Shown here: piece after piece, positions 1 to 5,664 of the stretch
How positions within the stretch are numbered: the stretch's first letter is position 1
How the letters are laid out: each line of letters opens with the position of its first letter
Assembly: GCA_034437895.1 (NCBI GenBank)
Contig: DAOTTO010000280.1
Coordinates: 1-7,738, forward strand
Source: JANRLJ01 sp034437895
GTDB taxonomy: Bacteria > Chloroflexota > Anaerolineae > Aggregatilineales > Phototrophicaceae
Direction of reading: 5' to 3'
DNA: 7,738 bases
The notes under the pieces: generated by a model
What the model was told of the DNA's origin: nothing
The model's database searches: none
What the model saw: the letters and a program-made list of their open reading frames with translations, nothing else
Translations under genes and position numbers: made by a program

Positions 1-1253
1 CCACCCGAATCAATTTTGACGCGGATAAAATGATCTTCATTGTAGTCATTTGTCACAGTCGCCATCCAAGTTACCGTGTGTGTCTGACCGGATGCAAGGC
101 CGCCAGGTGGTAAAAGAAGTGATCCGCCGGAAGATGGTCCTGCTATACCTGTTGACCGGCGAACATCTTCCGCCAGAATTGTCCCCGTACCAGATTGCGA
201 TGTACCGACATTTTGTACCGTAATCGTGACAGTAAAGCCCACATTACACGTCGCCGGATTCGGGGACATTGTAATTTGCCCGACAAAAACCAAATTCACA
301 CTTGACGCAGGCGCAATGGTTCCTACAGGCACGGTTGCCAATGGCACGGCGGTGGCGGGAACGGCGGTAGGCGGCGGCGGAACGGGGGTTGCGGGGCCGG
401 CTTCCGGCGCGAAGCCGCTAATGTCGCCCTGTGGCGTAATCAATTGTGCGAACACCCAGCCTTCACCCGCGCCGTAACGAATCTTGTACCAGTCGCGGCT
501 GATGTTGATGCCCAAGAGTTCGGCTGTCGCGCCGCTGGCGAGTGTGCCGAGAGACGAGAAATTTGTCCCCGGCCCGCTGCGGACGTTGATGCCAGCGCTG
601 GCATTGGGATTCACCAGCGCCTGCGGTACATCAGGTGTAGCGCTGGGCGGGACTTCGGTTGGTTCGGGCGGGGTAGTTGGCTCTGGTGGCGTGGTAGGCG
701 CGGCAGTGGAACCACTATTGCCGCTGTTTCCGCCCCCAGCCGTATTATTGCCCCCGCTGGAAGGGCGAGCGGTGGGCTGCGCGGCGGCGGTTTCGGTAGC
801 GCGGCTGGAAGCGTCGATCACGTTGATCGTCACACTCTGCGGCGCACTGCTGCTGCCGTCCGCACGGAAAGCCGTCACCCCGATGATGTGGGGGCCAGCG
901 CCTTCCGCCGTCCAAGTCTGGGTAATGCTAAAGGTCGGCGAACCGGCCTGATTCGGTGTCGCTAAGGTGCTGATGACAACATTATCAACCGCTACTTCAA
1001 CGCGACTGATGTCTGCCCCTGCATTACTGACGGAAGCCTGAATAAAGACCTCCACGCCATCAAGAAAGGTCGCATTTGCTTGGGGGCCAGCGATGCGGAC
1101 GATGGGTGCGCCGCTGAGGGTAATTTCTTCTTCGCCGCCGGATGTGGGCAGCGTACAGCCTGCCGCCGCGAACAGGGCAAGGGCGACGAGGGCCACTCGC
1201 CAGAATTTTTGTAGGGGATGGCTCGTCATAGAGGACGATGCGCGATGGATCAT
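1..1253 (-). CDS. Cell-surface lipoprotein with Ig-like, SH3 and CARDB-like domains (3' end outside window)
   Basis: An uninterrupted minus-strand frame of 417 codons runs to the window edge, so the C-terminus is missing. The start at 1253 has the ribosome-binding site AGGAG (1262-1266) 8 nt upstream; an in-frame ATG at 1229 (Met9) is the alternative. Residues 17-33 form a hydrophobic signal ending in FAAAGC, a lipobox-like site with Cys33 as the probable lipidated residue. Residues 50-146 look like a bacterial Ig-like beta-sandwich. Residues 150-211 are a low-complexity Ala/Gly/Asn/Pro/Thr linker with PEPTTPPEPT repeats. Residues 212-273 are a bacterial SH3 domain with the signature NVRSGPGTNF and the closing WYKIRYG...GWVFAQLI. 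A second Pro/Thr/Val linker (285-315) leads into a CARDB-like domain (from about 319, MSPNPATCNVGFTVTITVQNVG). This suggests an exposed protein binding cell wall or glycan; no enzyme motif is seen. Domain assignment is by eye. Confidence 0.86.
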   Translation of the reverse strand, partial: MIHRASSSMTSHPLQKFWRVALVALALFAAAGCTLPTSGGEEEITLSGAPIVRIAGPQANATFLDGVEVFIQASVSNAGADISRVEVAVDNVVISTLATPNQAGSPTFSITQTWTAEGAGPHIIGVTAFRADGSSSAPQSVTINVIDASSRATETAAAQPTARPSSGGNNTAGGGNSGNSGSTAAPTTPPEPTTPPEPTEVPPSATPDVPQALVNPNASAGINVRSGPGTNFSSLGTLASGATAELLGINISRDWYKIRYGAGEGWVFAQLITPQGDISGFAPEAGPATPVPPPPTAVPATAVPLATVPVGTIAPASSVNLVFVGQITMSPNPATCNVGFTVTITVQNVGTSQSGTGTILAEDVRRSTGIAGPSSGGSLLLPPGGLASGQTHTVTWMATVTNDYNEDHFIRVKIDSG

Positions 1254-1302
1254 GCGTTAGGCTCCTAAAGGTGCATTACTGTGAGCCATTAAATCTAACG
1301 CA
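1253..1302 (-). promoter_or_regulatory. Leader hairpin that may mask the lipoprotein ribosome-binding site
   Basis: On the minus strand TGCGTTAG (1302-1295) is the exact complement of CTAACGCA (1260-1253), and GGCTC (1287-1283) is the exact complement of GAGCC (1264-1260). The two stems are contiguous on the 3' side and share one base. The 3' arm covers the GAG of the Shine-Dalgarno sequence and reaches the A of the start codon. The 5' arm has a 7-nt bulge. The pairing is seen directly; control of translation is inferred. Confidence 0.4.
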
Positions 1303-1366
1303 ATATCGCTTAAGAAAAAAGATACGATTCCCCTACGCTTTATGCTACTTTTACACGCTTACTACA

Positions 1367-1588
1367 TTAAAAGGCGGTAAAGACCCCTAATTCGCGGATT
1401 TCCACCGTAACGCCGTCTAGTTGCGACGGAATATCATGATCGGGCGGCAGTACATCCACCATTACGACGAGGCAAGGTGTGTCGCCGCCGACTTGTGTCC
1501 CCTGTGCAACACCCATCACATGCGGTTTGCCCATCAACATCGACGTATACCGCGCTTGTACTGCGTTTACTTGTTCGAGCGTTGCCAT
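1367..1588 (-). CDS. 73-residue conserved-type hypothetical protein
   Basis: This small protein has a good ribosome-binding site, GAGGGA (1598-1603), 9 nt before the ATG. I see no signal peptide or membrane segment. The pattern is a short N-terminal helix (residues 1-17), then a glycine-containing strand region (HVMGVAQGTQVGG, about 23-35), a hydrophobic strand (CLVVMVDVLPPD, about 39-50), and the ending PSQLDGVTVEIRELGVF. It resembles the N-terminal module of larger bacterial proteins (Val-Gly-Val-Gly near the start, then a stretch like 'IPxEIDGVPVDVxEVG') that often precedes a trypsin-like or Nal1-type domain; here that module is the whole protein. This is recognition of a pattern, not a database result, and no function is assigned. 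It lies between the lipoprotein gene and the MITE-like element, on the same strand as both neighbouring genes. Confidence 0.72.
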   Translation of the reverse strand: MATLEQVNAVQARYTSMLMGKPHVMGVAQGTQVGGDTPCLVVMVDVLPPDHDIPSQLDGVTVEIRELGVFTAF

Positions 1589-1647
1589 ATAGAATAGTCC
1601 CTCGTTTTTAGCGATTGTTTGCTAGTAACCTGAGTTTCGGACAGTGT

Positions 1648-1670
1648 CCCCACCCCTAAATCCCCTCCCC
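1648..1670 (-). other. G-quadruplex motif (minus strand)
   Basis: The minus strand reads four runs of exactly four G separated by loops A, ATTTA and T (plus strand: C runs at 1648-1651, 1653-1656, 1662-1665 and 1667-1670). This satisfies the canonical quadruplex rule with four tetrads and short loops. Any minus-strand transcript reaching the 73-residue gene would carry it about 60-80 nt ahead of the start codon. Confidence 0.6.
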
Positions 1671-1715
1671 ACTTGGTAGAGAGGGACTTAAAGAACTATT
1701 GCGAACCGTTTTTCT

Positions 1716-1742
1716 CCCCTTCGCCATACAATGGAGAAGGGG
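1716..1742. repeat. REP-like GC-rich hairpin inside the MITE-like element
   Basis: CCCCTTC (1716-1722) pairs with GAAGGGG (1736-1742) and CCAT (1724-1727) with ATGG (1731-1734), with one mismatch between the two blocks and a 3-nt loop. No T-run follows on either strand, so it does not look like an intrinsic terminator. Confidence 0.55.
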
Positions 1743-1831
1743 TCGGGGGATGAGGACATCATAAAAGCTAATCAAAGTGCGCTACCCAAAACTGAGGTTA
1801 TTTATAAAGGTGGGTTAGGCTGAAAGGCATG

Positions 1832-4420
1832 TTACTCGCTTCGCAGCGCCCGCGCCGTCACGAGTCGAGTCAGCCGGAAGGCCGGATACACCCCTGCCAG
1901 CAGCGCGGCGATCACCGCTACCGCAAATGCCTGCACAAATTCCAACGGCACCGGGTAAAAATCCATTGTCCAGCCGAATGAGCGCACGTTAATCACGTAG
2001 AGCAGCACCAGCGCCAGCGCCAACCCAATCGGCAGCGCCAGAAGCCCTGCTACCGTCCCCATCAAGCCCGTTTGGATCAGCGTGAAATTCCAAAGCTGAC
2101 GCGGAGTCATCCCCGTTGCCCGCATCACTCCATATTGGCGGGTATTTTCCAATTGCAGCGAGAGCAGTGCGGAAAGAATCCCGATAAAGGCCACAATCGT
2201 CGCCAGCAATCGCAGCGCAATCGTGATGGCAAACGCATTATCAAACACGACGAACACACCCGCCCGTAGGTCGCGGTTGGACTGCACGAGTAGATCATAA
2301 TCCGCCAGCGCACCGCTGCGGAGCGTATCAATCACGCTGTTAATCTCGACTCCCTCACCGACAAAGGCCGCGACGGACGAAATATAGGGATCGTCATAAA
2401 ATTGATCGTAGGTGCTGCGATACATCAAGACCGTGCCTTGATCGGTGGAATAATCATAATATACGCCGACAATCGGGAAGGTGTGCGGCCCACGATCCGT
2501 CATCAGCGTGATGGTGTTGTTCTCGCGGGTGATGTCGCGGCGGAAGGAAAACGGCTCCGTCACGACAACCGCGCCTTCTTCCAGCGCCTGCTTATGGTCG
2601 GGGACGCTCAACCAGACGAACTTACGGCTGGATGAAATATCAAAATCGACAGCCTGCAAATTGACAGGCGGCAAATCAGGATAATCCGGCGCGGCGACAC
2701 TGACCGCCCGTGATGCTGACACACGCTCCACGCCATCGACTGACGCGACAATCTGCGCCACGATGGGATCAACATCCACAGTCGCACGATTCGCAGTCAA
2801 CAGCGGCGGTGAGACAAAAATATCGCCGCCGAGTGTCGTCAACAGCCAATCGGAAACGGTATTACGGAAGCTGCCGATCATCACGCTCACGCCGACGATC
2901 ACGCTGATGGCGACGGTCAGCGCGGCGACTGCCACCGAAGTCCGGCTGAGTGAGCGCGACACGGCGCGGGGCGCAATCCGGCCTAACACGCCGAAAAGTC
3001 GCTCGGTGATGGGGGTAGCAAAACGCATCGCCCCCAGCAGCACAATCGGCGTAAAGAATGCACTCCCGACCACGATACAAAACAGCGCGGTAAAGCTAAT
3101 TAACAAATTGCGCGTGGGGATAATCAGCAGGATCAGGCCGACAAGATTTAAAACCACTGCCGCGCCGGTGATAAAGGGGACGAGCTTACGCGCCGTCTGT
3201 TCCTGATCGCTGCGCCGAAGCGTTCCAGCAGGCGGGGTGCGCGTCGCATCATAAGACGGAATCAACGCGGCGGCGAGGCTGGCGAAAATCCCGATTCCCG
3301 CGCCTTTAAGCAAGGTAAACGTCGTCACACTGACGCGCTGCACATTGACCGTGAAATACAGATCGCTGATGGTCTGCGCGACCAGCTTCACCGCGCCACG
3401 CCCGAAGATGATGCCTAATCCTAGGCCTAAAATCGTGCCGATCAAGCCGAGAAAAACCGCTTCACTCAAGATCAGCGTAAAAATTTGCCCTTTAGTTGCG
3501 CCGAGCGCCCGCAAAACGCCGAGAATCGGGCGGCGTTGGACGACGCTAAACGTCACGGTGTTGTAAATCAAGAACACGCCTACGACCAACGCCAACAAAC
3601 TCAATGCCTGAAGATTCAGTTCAAACGCGGCCGTCATCTGTTCGAGTGTCGTGTTATTTTCACTGACTGCACCGACTCGCGCCCCATCCGGCAGAATAGC
3701 GCGGATTTGGGCTAAGGTCGCCTCGGTTGTCGCTTCCGGCAGAATCAAATCAATCCGGCTGATCGAGTCAGGCTGTCCGACGATTTCTTGCGCGGTAGCA
3801 ATATCCGCCAGCACCAAGTCATCAATCGCCTGCTCACTCACGCTGTCATTTGCTCGCACCAATCCGACAACCGTTACATCAGCCGTGCGCGTTCCGGTTC
3901 GCAGCGTGAGCATGTCGCCCGTCTGGAGGCCGATTCGATCCGCCAGCGTACCGCTGATAATGACCGTCCCCGGCTGGGCAAGAAAAGCCGAAAGGGCATT
4001 GAATCCCGCATCCCCAGCATTTTCGGTGCTGGCGGTGACGTTGCTCAAATACCCGCGAAAGGGCGCTTCGGCAAACGCATCCACACCGAGCAAACGCAGC
4101 GGTTGATCGCCTGCCGCATCATTTAACACACGCACATATTCCTCAATGATCGGGGCGCTGGTACGAATGCCCAGATCGACGCGAATCTGGCGATAAAGAT
4201 CAGTCGGGAGTCCGGTGGGGCCGCCGACGATCTGATGGGTCGTTGCGCCGCTGATGCTGTTGGTCGAGAGGTTGAAGGCACGGCTGGCGCTGCCGTTGGC
4301 GACATCAATGGCGATGACTACCGCTACACCAAGCGCTACACCCAGTACGAATAAGAGACTTTGCAAAAATCGGCGGCTGATATAACGTCCCGCGAGGCGA
4401 AAAATGATGGGAGCAGGCAT
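1832..4420 (-). CDS. FtsX/MacB-type ABC transporter permease, 862 residues
   Basis: This is the membrane subunit of a type VII (LolC/MacB/FtsX-like) ABC system, a family whose members move lipids, lipoproteins or peptides from the outer face of the membrane or transmit force to envelope enzymes. About ten membrane segments are visible at roughly 21-41, 270-292, 316-340, 372-390, 415-436, 440-463, 495-517, 732-755, 781-811 and 830-848. Two large extracytoplasmic domains (about 42-268 and 518-730) resemble MacB periplasmic core domains. Two FtsX repeats (about 274-395 and 735-855) each carry the cytoplasmic motif next to the ATPase contact: RRPILGVLRALGATKGQI (297-313) and TRQYGVMRATGMTPRQL (760-776). 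This doubled layout and the length fit the YbbP-like group. The start at 4420 has only a weak site (GAGAA, 6 nt upstream). No ATP-binding subunit gene is adjacent, so the partner is encoded elsewhere. Substrate unknown. Confidence 0.93.
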   Translation of the reverse strand: MPAPIIFRLAGRYISRRFLQSLLFVLGVALGVAVVIAIDVANGSASRAFNLSTNSISGATTHQIVGGPTGLPTDLYRQIRVDLGIRTSAPIIEEYVRVLNDAAGDQPLRLLGVDAFAEAPFRGYLSNVTASTENAGDAGFNALSAFLAQPGTVIISGTLADRIGLQTGDMLTLRTGTRTADVTVVGLVRANDSVSEQAIDDLVLADIATAQEIVGQPDSISRIDLILPEATTEATLAQIRAILPDGARVGAVSENNTTLEQMTAAFELNLQALSLLALVVGVFLIYNTVTFSVVQRRPILGVLRALGATKGQIFTLILSEAVFLGLIGTILGLGLGIIFGRGAVKLVAQTISDLYFTVNVQRVSVTTFTLLKGAGIGIFASLAAALIPSYDATRTPPAGTLRRSDQEQTARKLVPFITGAAVVLNLVGLILLIIPTRNLLISFTALFCIVVGSAFFTPIVLLGAMRFATPITERLFGVLGRIAPRAVSRSLSRTSVAVAALTVAISVIVGVSVMIGSFRNTVSDWLLTTLGGDIFVSPPLLTANRATVDVDPIVAQIVASVDGVERVSASRAVSVAAPDYPDLPPVNLQAVDFDISSSRKFVWLSVPDHKQALEEGAVVVTEPFSFRRDITRENNTITLMTDRGPHTFPIVGVYYDYSTDQGTVLMYRSTYDQFYDDPYISSVAAFVGEGVEINSVIDTLRSGALADYDLLVQSNRDLRAGVFVVFDNAFAITIALRLLATIVAFIGILSALLSLQLENTRQYGVMRATGMTPRQLWNFTLIQTGLMGTVAGLLALPIGLALALVLLYVINVRSFGWTMDFYPVPLEFVQAFAVAVIAALLAGVYPAFRLTRLVTARALRSE

Positions 4421-4430
4421 GATAAATTCT

Positions 4431-4444
4431 CATTGTTAACAATG
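4431..4444. promoter_or_regulatory. Perfect 14-bp palindrome, possible operator
   Basis: CATTGTTAACAATG is a perfect dyad just downstream of the proposed permease -10 box, a usual place for a repressor site. In the second repeat copy (5594-5607) one terminal base has changed and 12 bp of dyad remain. A second dyad, ATTTG-atga-CAAAT, lies at 4469-4482 and is conserved in copy 2. The binding protein is unknown. Confidence 0.4.
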
Positions 4445-4452
4445 TTTAGTTT

Positions 4453-4480
4453 GTGATATTTTACACGAATTTGATGACAA
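4453..4480 (-). promoter_or_regulatory. Candidate promoter of the permease gene
   Basis: On the minus strand TTGTCA (4480-4475) and TATCAC (4458-4453) are separated by 16 nt, a fair -35/-10 pair about 33 nt ahead of the permease ATG. The same pair is intact in the second repeat copy at 5616-5643. Consensus matching only. Confidence 0.35.
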
Positions 4481-4493
4481 ATGGCGTGAGCAG

Positions 4494-4530
4494 TGGATAA
4501 ATTTACAAAATGTAGATACAATGTAGATAC
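4494..4530 (+). promoter_or_regulatory. mazEF promoter with a tandem direct repeat
   Basis: TGGATA (4494-4499) and TACAAT (4517-4522) are 17 nt apart. Overlapping the -10 is a tandem 11-bp-period repeat, ATGTAGATAC at 4510-4519 and again at 4521-4530; each unit contains TGTA-ga-TAC(A/G), a small dyad. MazE-type antitoxins repress their own operons by binding AbrB-type sites near the promoter, so this repeat is the best candidate operator. The upstream 20-mer GGCGTGAGCAGTGGATAAAT (4483-4502) recurs before the Uma2 gene. Confidence 0.45.
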
Positions 4531-4550
4531 GATTAATTATGGGGCAAAAA

Positions 4551-4793
4551 ATGAAAACACGTATTCAAAAATGGGGAAACAGCTTTGCACTTCGTATTCC
4601 TAAGTCACTTGTGACGGAAGCAGGATTGGATTTAGATACTGAAGTAGACATTTCATTTGTTGAGGGGAAAATTGTTGTTTTGCCAACGATCAAGCCTAAA
4701 TATAACCTCGATGATCTTCTCGCCCAAGTCACTGATGATAATCAGCATGGGGAAATTGATCTGGGTAAGTTTGTCGGCAAAGAGGTTTGGTAA
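4551..4793 (+). CDS. mazE: MazE-family antitoxin
   Basis: This 80-residue antitoxin would neutralise the MazF ribonuclease encoded next to it and repress the operon. Residues 1-45 form an AbrB-type swapped-hairpin DNA-binding domain with the hallmark opening KTRIQKWGNSFALRIPKSL and a second strand pair around residues 31-46. Residues 53-80 form an acidic, probably flexible tail that wraps MazF; its ending, DLGKFVGKEVW, closely follows the end of the classical MazE (KEVW). I chose 4551 over the in-frame ATG at 4539 because family members begin MK.R..KWGNS and GGGG (4541-4544) gives a weak ribosome-binding site 6 nt upstream, whereas 4539 has none and lies very close to the expected transcript start. 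The gene overlaps mazF by one base. Confidence 0.92.
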   Translation: MKTRIQKWGNSFALRIPKSLVTEAGLDLDTEVDISFVEGKIVVLPTIKPKYNLDDLLAQVTDDNQHGEIDLGKFVGKEVW

Positions 4794-5128
4794 TGGCTTA
4801 CGTGCCAGAGCGCAATGATATGATATGGATTACGCTTGATCCTCAAGCCGGACACGAACAGTCTGGCAGAAGGCCCGCCCTTGTACTTTCACCCTTATCG
4901 TATAATCGCAAACTTGGATTAGCGATCATCTGTCCAATTACGAGTCAAATCAAAGCATTCCCGTTTGAGGTCAATATTCCAGAGGGTCTTAAAGTAAAGG
5001 GGGTAATTCTTGCGGATCAAGCCAAAAGTATTGATTGGCAGATACGCCATGCAACCTTCATCGAAAAACTATCCGATGAAATCCGTGTGGAAGTCTTGGG
5101 GAAACTGAATACGCTCTTGAATATTTAG
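4793..5128 (+). CDS. mazF: MazF-family endoribonuclease toxin
   Basis: This 111-residue toxin belongs to the MazF/PemK fold, whose members cut RNA at short sequence-specific sites and stop growth when free of antitoxin. It can be followed end to end against the classical MazF: opening YVPERNDMIWITLDP, then GHEQSGRRPALVLSP, CPITSQ, a GVILADQAKSIDW block and a final helix ending LGKLNTLLNI. The residues corresponding to the functional Glu24, Arg29 and Thr52 of the Escherichia coli enzyme are Glu22, Arg27 and Thr50, so the active site looks intact. The start is the ATG overlapping the mazE stop (TAATG), with GAGG at 4782-4785, 7 nt upstream. A TTG six bases earlier is in frame but has no such spacing. 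The overlap suggests translational coupling. Cleavage specificity cannot be read from sequence. Confidence 0.94.
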   Translation: MAYVPERNDMIWITLDPQAGHEQSGRRPALVLSPLSYNRKLGLAIICPITSQIKAFPFEVNIPEGLKVKGVILADQAKSIDWQIRHATFIEKLSDEIRVEVLGKLNTLLNI

Positions 5129-5155
5129 TCCAATTAAATAAGGACAAGGATAGAG

Positions 5156-5197
5156 CTACCTATTCAGACCATCTTTAGCACCGAAAACGAGCCGTAA
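5156..5197 (+). pseudogene. 3' tail of a lost Uma2-family gene
   Basis: The last 13 codons of a Uma2-type gene remain. Read in frame they give LPIQTIFSTENEP and a stop, against LPMQAIFTTENEG and a stop at the end of the intact Uma2 gene (7273-7314). Nine of 13 residues are identical, many base changes fall in third positions, and the TAAAAA after the stop is shared. Upstream of 5156 the match ends and mazF follows within 28 bp, so the body of this gene has been replaced or deleted. It could instead be a chance match, but the in-frame shared stop makes that unlikely. Confidence 0.7.
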
Positions 5198-5214
5198 AAA
5201 AGGATATTCGTTTA

Positions 5215-5258
5215 TTGTCTGGTTAGCGAGATTTGATATACTCAGGGTCTATCGCTAA
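5215..5258 (+). promoter_or_regulatory. Candidate promoter and dyad for the antitoxin-like gene
   Basis: TTGTCT (5215-5220) and TATACT (5237-5242) are 16 nt apart. An exact 7-bp inverted repeat, TTAGCGA (5223-5229) and TCGCTAA (5252-5258), straddles the -10 box, where an autorepressor would bind. A separate 10-bp inverted repeat, ACCTATTCAG (5158-5167) and CTGAATAGGT (5285-5294), encloses the whole region. Confidence 0.4.
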
Positions 5259-5313
5259 TACAGAGCTAGGCTGGCGGCGGGTTACTGAATAGGTTTCGTA
5301 AGAGGAAATAAAA

Positions 5314-5550
5314 ATGGCGACTTTATCCATAAAAGATCAAATTGTGCAGGAAGTCGATGCGCTTGCGTCGCAACAGCAGGAGCAGCTTTTGCAATATGCC
5401 AAGCGTCTTAACAAAACAGTACTCGGTACGCCTGGCGAAGTGCTGTTGACGCATATCGACATATTTCAATTTGAACCAAGTGCTGTTGATGAAATGATGA
5501 AAGCAATAGACGGGGAGTGTGGGAAAATTGACTGGGAAGGATGGCAATAA
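5314..5550 (+). CDS. Orphan antitoxin-like small protein, 78 residues
   Basis: The start is supported by AGAGGA (5301-5306) 7 nt upstream. The protein is mostly helical. Residues 5-33 include a Gln-rich amphipathic helix (LASQQQEQLLQYAKRL) typical of DUF2281-type antitoxins; residues 38-45 (GTPGEVLL) form a turn; and the C-terminus (about 57-77, VDEMMKAIDGECGKIDWEGW) resembles the conserved acidic, Trp-ended tail of small proteins encoded directly before PIN-domain toxins in Chloroflexota and cyanobacteria. The family resemblance is by eye. No toxin gene follows: the next feature is the second copy of the 99-bp repeat. It may be a solitary survivor of a toxin-antitoxin pair or may act with a partner elsewhere. 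The preceding mazF is complete and has its own antitoxin, so this gene is not needed for it. Confidence 0.78.
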   Translation: MATLSIKDQIVQEVDALASQQQEQLLQYAKRLNKTVLGTPGEVLLTHIDIFQFEPSAVDEMMKAIDGECGKIDWEGWQ

Positions 5551-5583
5551 TTATCTACTTGATACAATGATGGGAGCAGGCAT
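5551..5583 (-). pseudogene. Duplicated 5' end of the permease gene
   Basis: Within repeat copy 2 the permease start codon and first six codons (MPAPII) are preserved, then the reading frame runs through unrelated sequence (VSSR) to a stop at 5551-5553. The result is a 10-codon fragment that still has the permease leader and promoter upstream. It is a by-product of the duplication and is not expected to be functional as protein. Confidence 0.75.
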
Positions 5584-5664
5584 GATGAATTCTCATTGTT
5601 AACAATATTTAGTTTGTGATATTTTACACGAATTTGATGACAAATGGCGTGAGTAGTGCATAAA
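5566..5664. repeat. 99-bp direct repeat, copy 2 (ahead of the hydrolase gene)
   Basis: It matches 4403-4501 at 95 of 99 positions, at an offset of 1163 bp. It starts 15 bp after the antitoxin-like gene and ends 9 bp before the TATAAT box of the hydrolase. It carries the minus-strand permease promoter, here pointing into the 3' end of the antitoxin-like gene. Confidence 0.95.

Larger units (their letters stand above)
1626..1800. mobile_element. MITE-like 175-bp element with terminal inverted repeats
   Basis: The ends form an imperfect inverted repeat. TAACCTGAGTTT (1626-1637) matches the complement of AAACTGAGGTTA (1789-1800) at 11 of 12 bases, and at 16 of 21 when extended inward. There is no coding capacity. 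Inside are a G-quadruplex motif and a strong hairpin, and 1646-1668 and 1737-1757 are also roughly complementary. Both ends finish in TA, which would fit a TA-duplicating transposase of the IS630/Tc1 type, but no longer target duplication is visible. It lies between the permease stop codon and the 73-residue gene and fills most of that 243-bp gap. Mobility is inferred from structure alone. Confidence 0.5.
4403..4501. repeat. 99-bp direct repeat, copy 1 (permease/mazE intergenic region)
   Basis: It matches 5566-5664 at 95 of 99 positions; the differences are at 4424, 4444, 4491 and 4496. The repeat covers the first six permease codons (4403-4420), the permease leader and promoter, and the upstream part of the mazE promoter region. 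It is copy 1 because here it is joined to the intact permease gene. Confidence 0.95.

Noticed and set aside
226..965. Overlapping plus-strand open frames opposite the lipoprotein gene
   Set aside because: They are low-complexity mirror frames of its Pro/Thr/Gly linkers; the minus strand gives recognisable domains.
1716..1742. Hairpin as an intrinsic terminator for the permease
   Set aside because: No T-run follows the stem on the minus strand; it fits an element-internal or REP-like hairpin better.
2072..4126. Several open frames of 60-150 codons on both strands within the permease gene
   Set aside because: All are shadows of the 862-residue gene, without family patterns or ribosome-binding sites.
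4539..4550. Earlier ATG for mazE
   Set aside because: No ribosome-binding site, and family members begin at the second Met.
5158..5294. A second MITE bounded by the 10-bp inverted repeat
   Set aside because: One arm lies within the Uma2 relic and the other in the antitoxin-like leader, with no extension or target duplication; kept only as a dyad.
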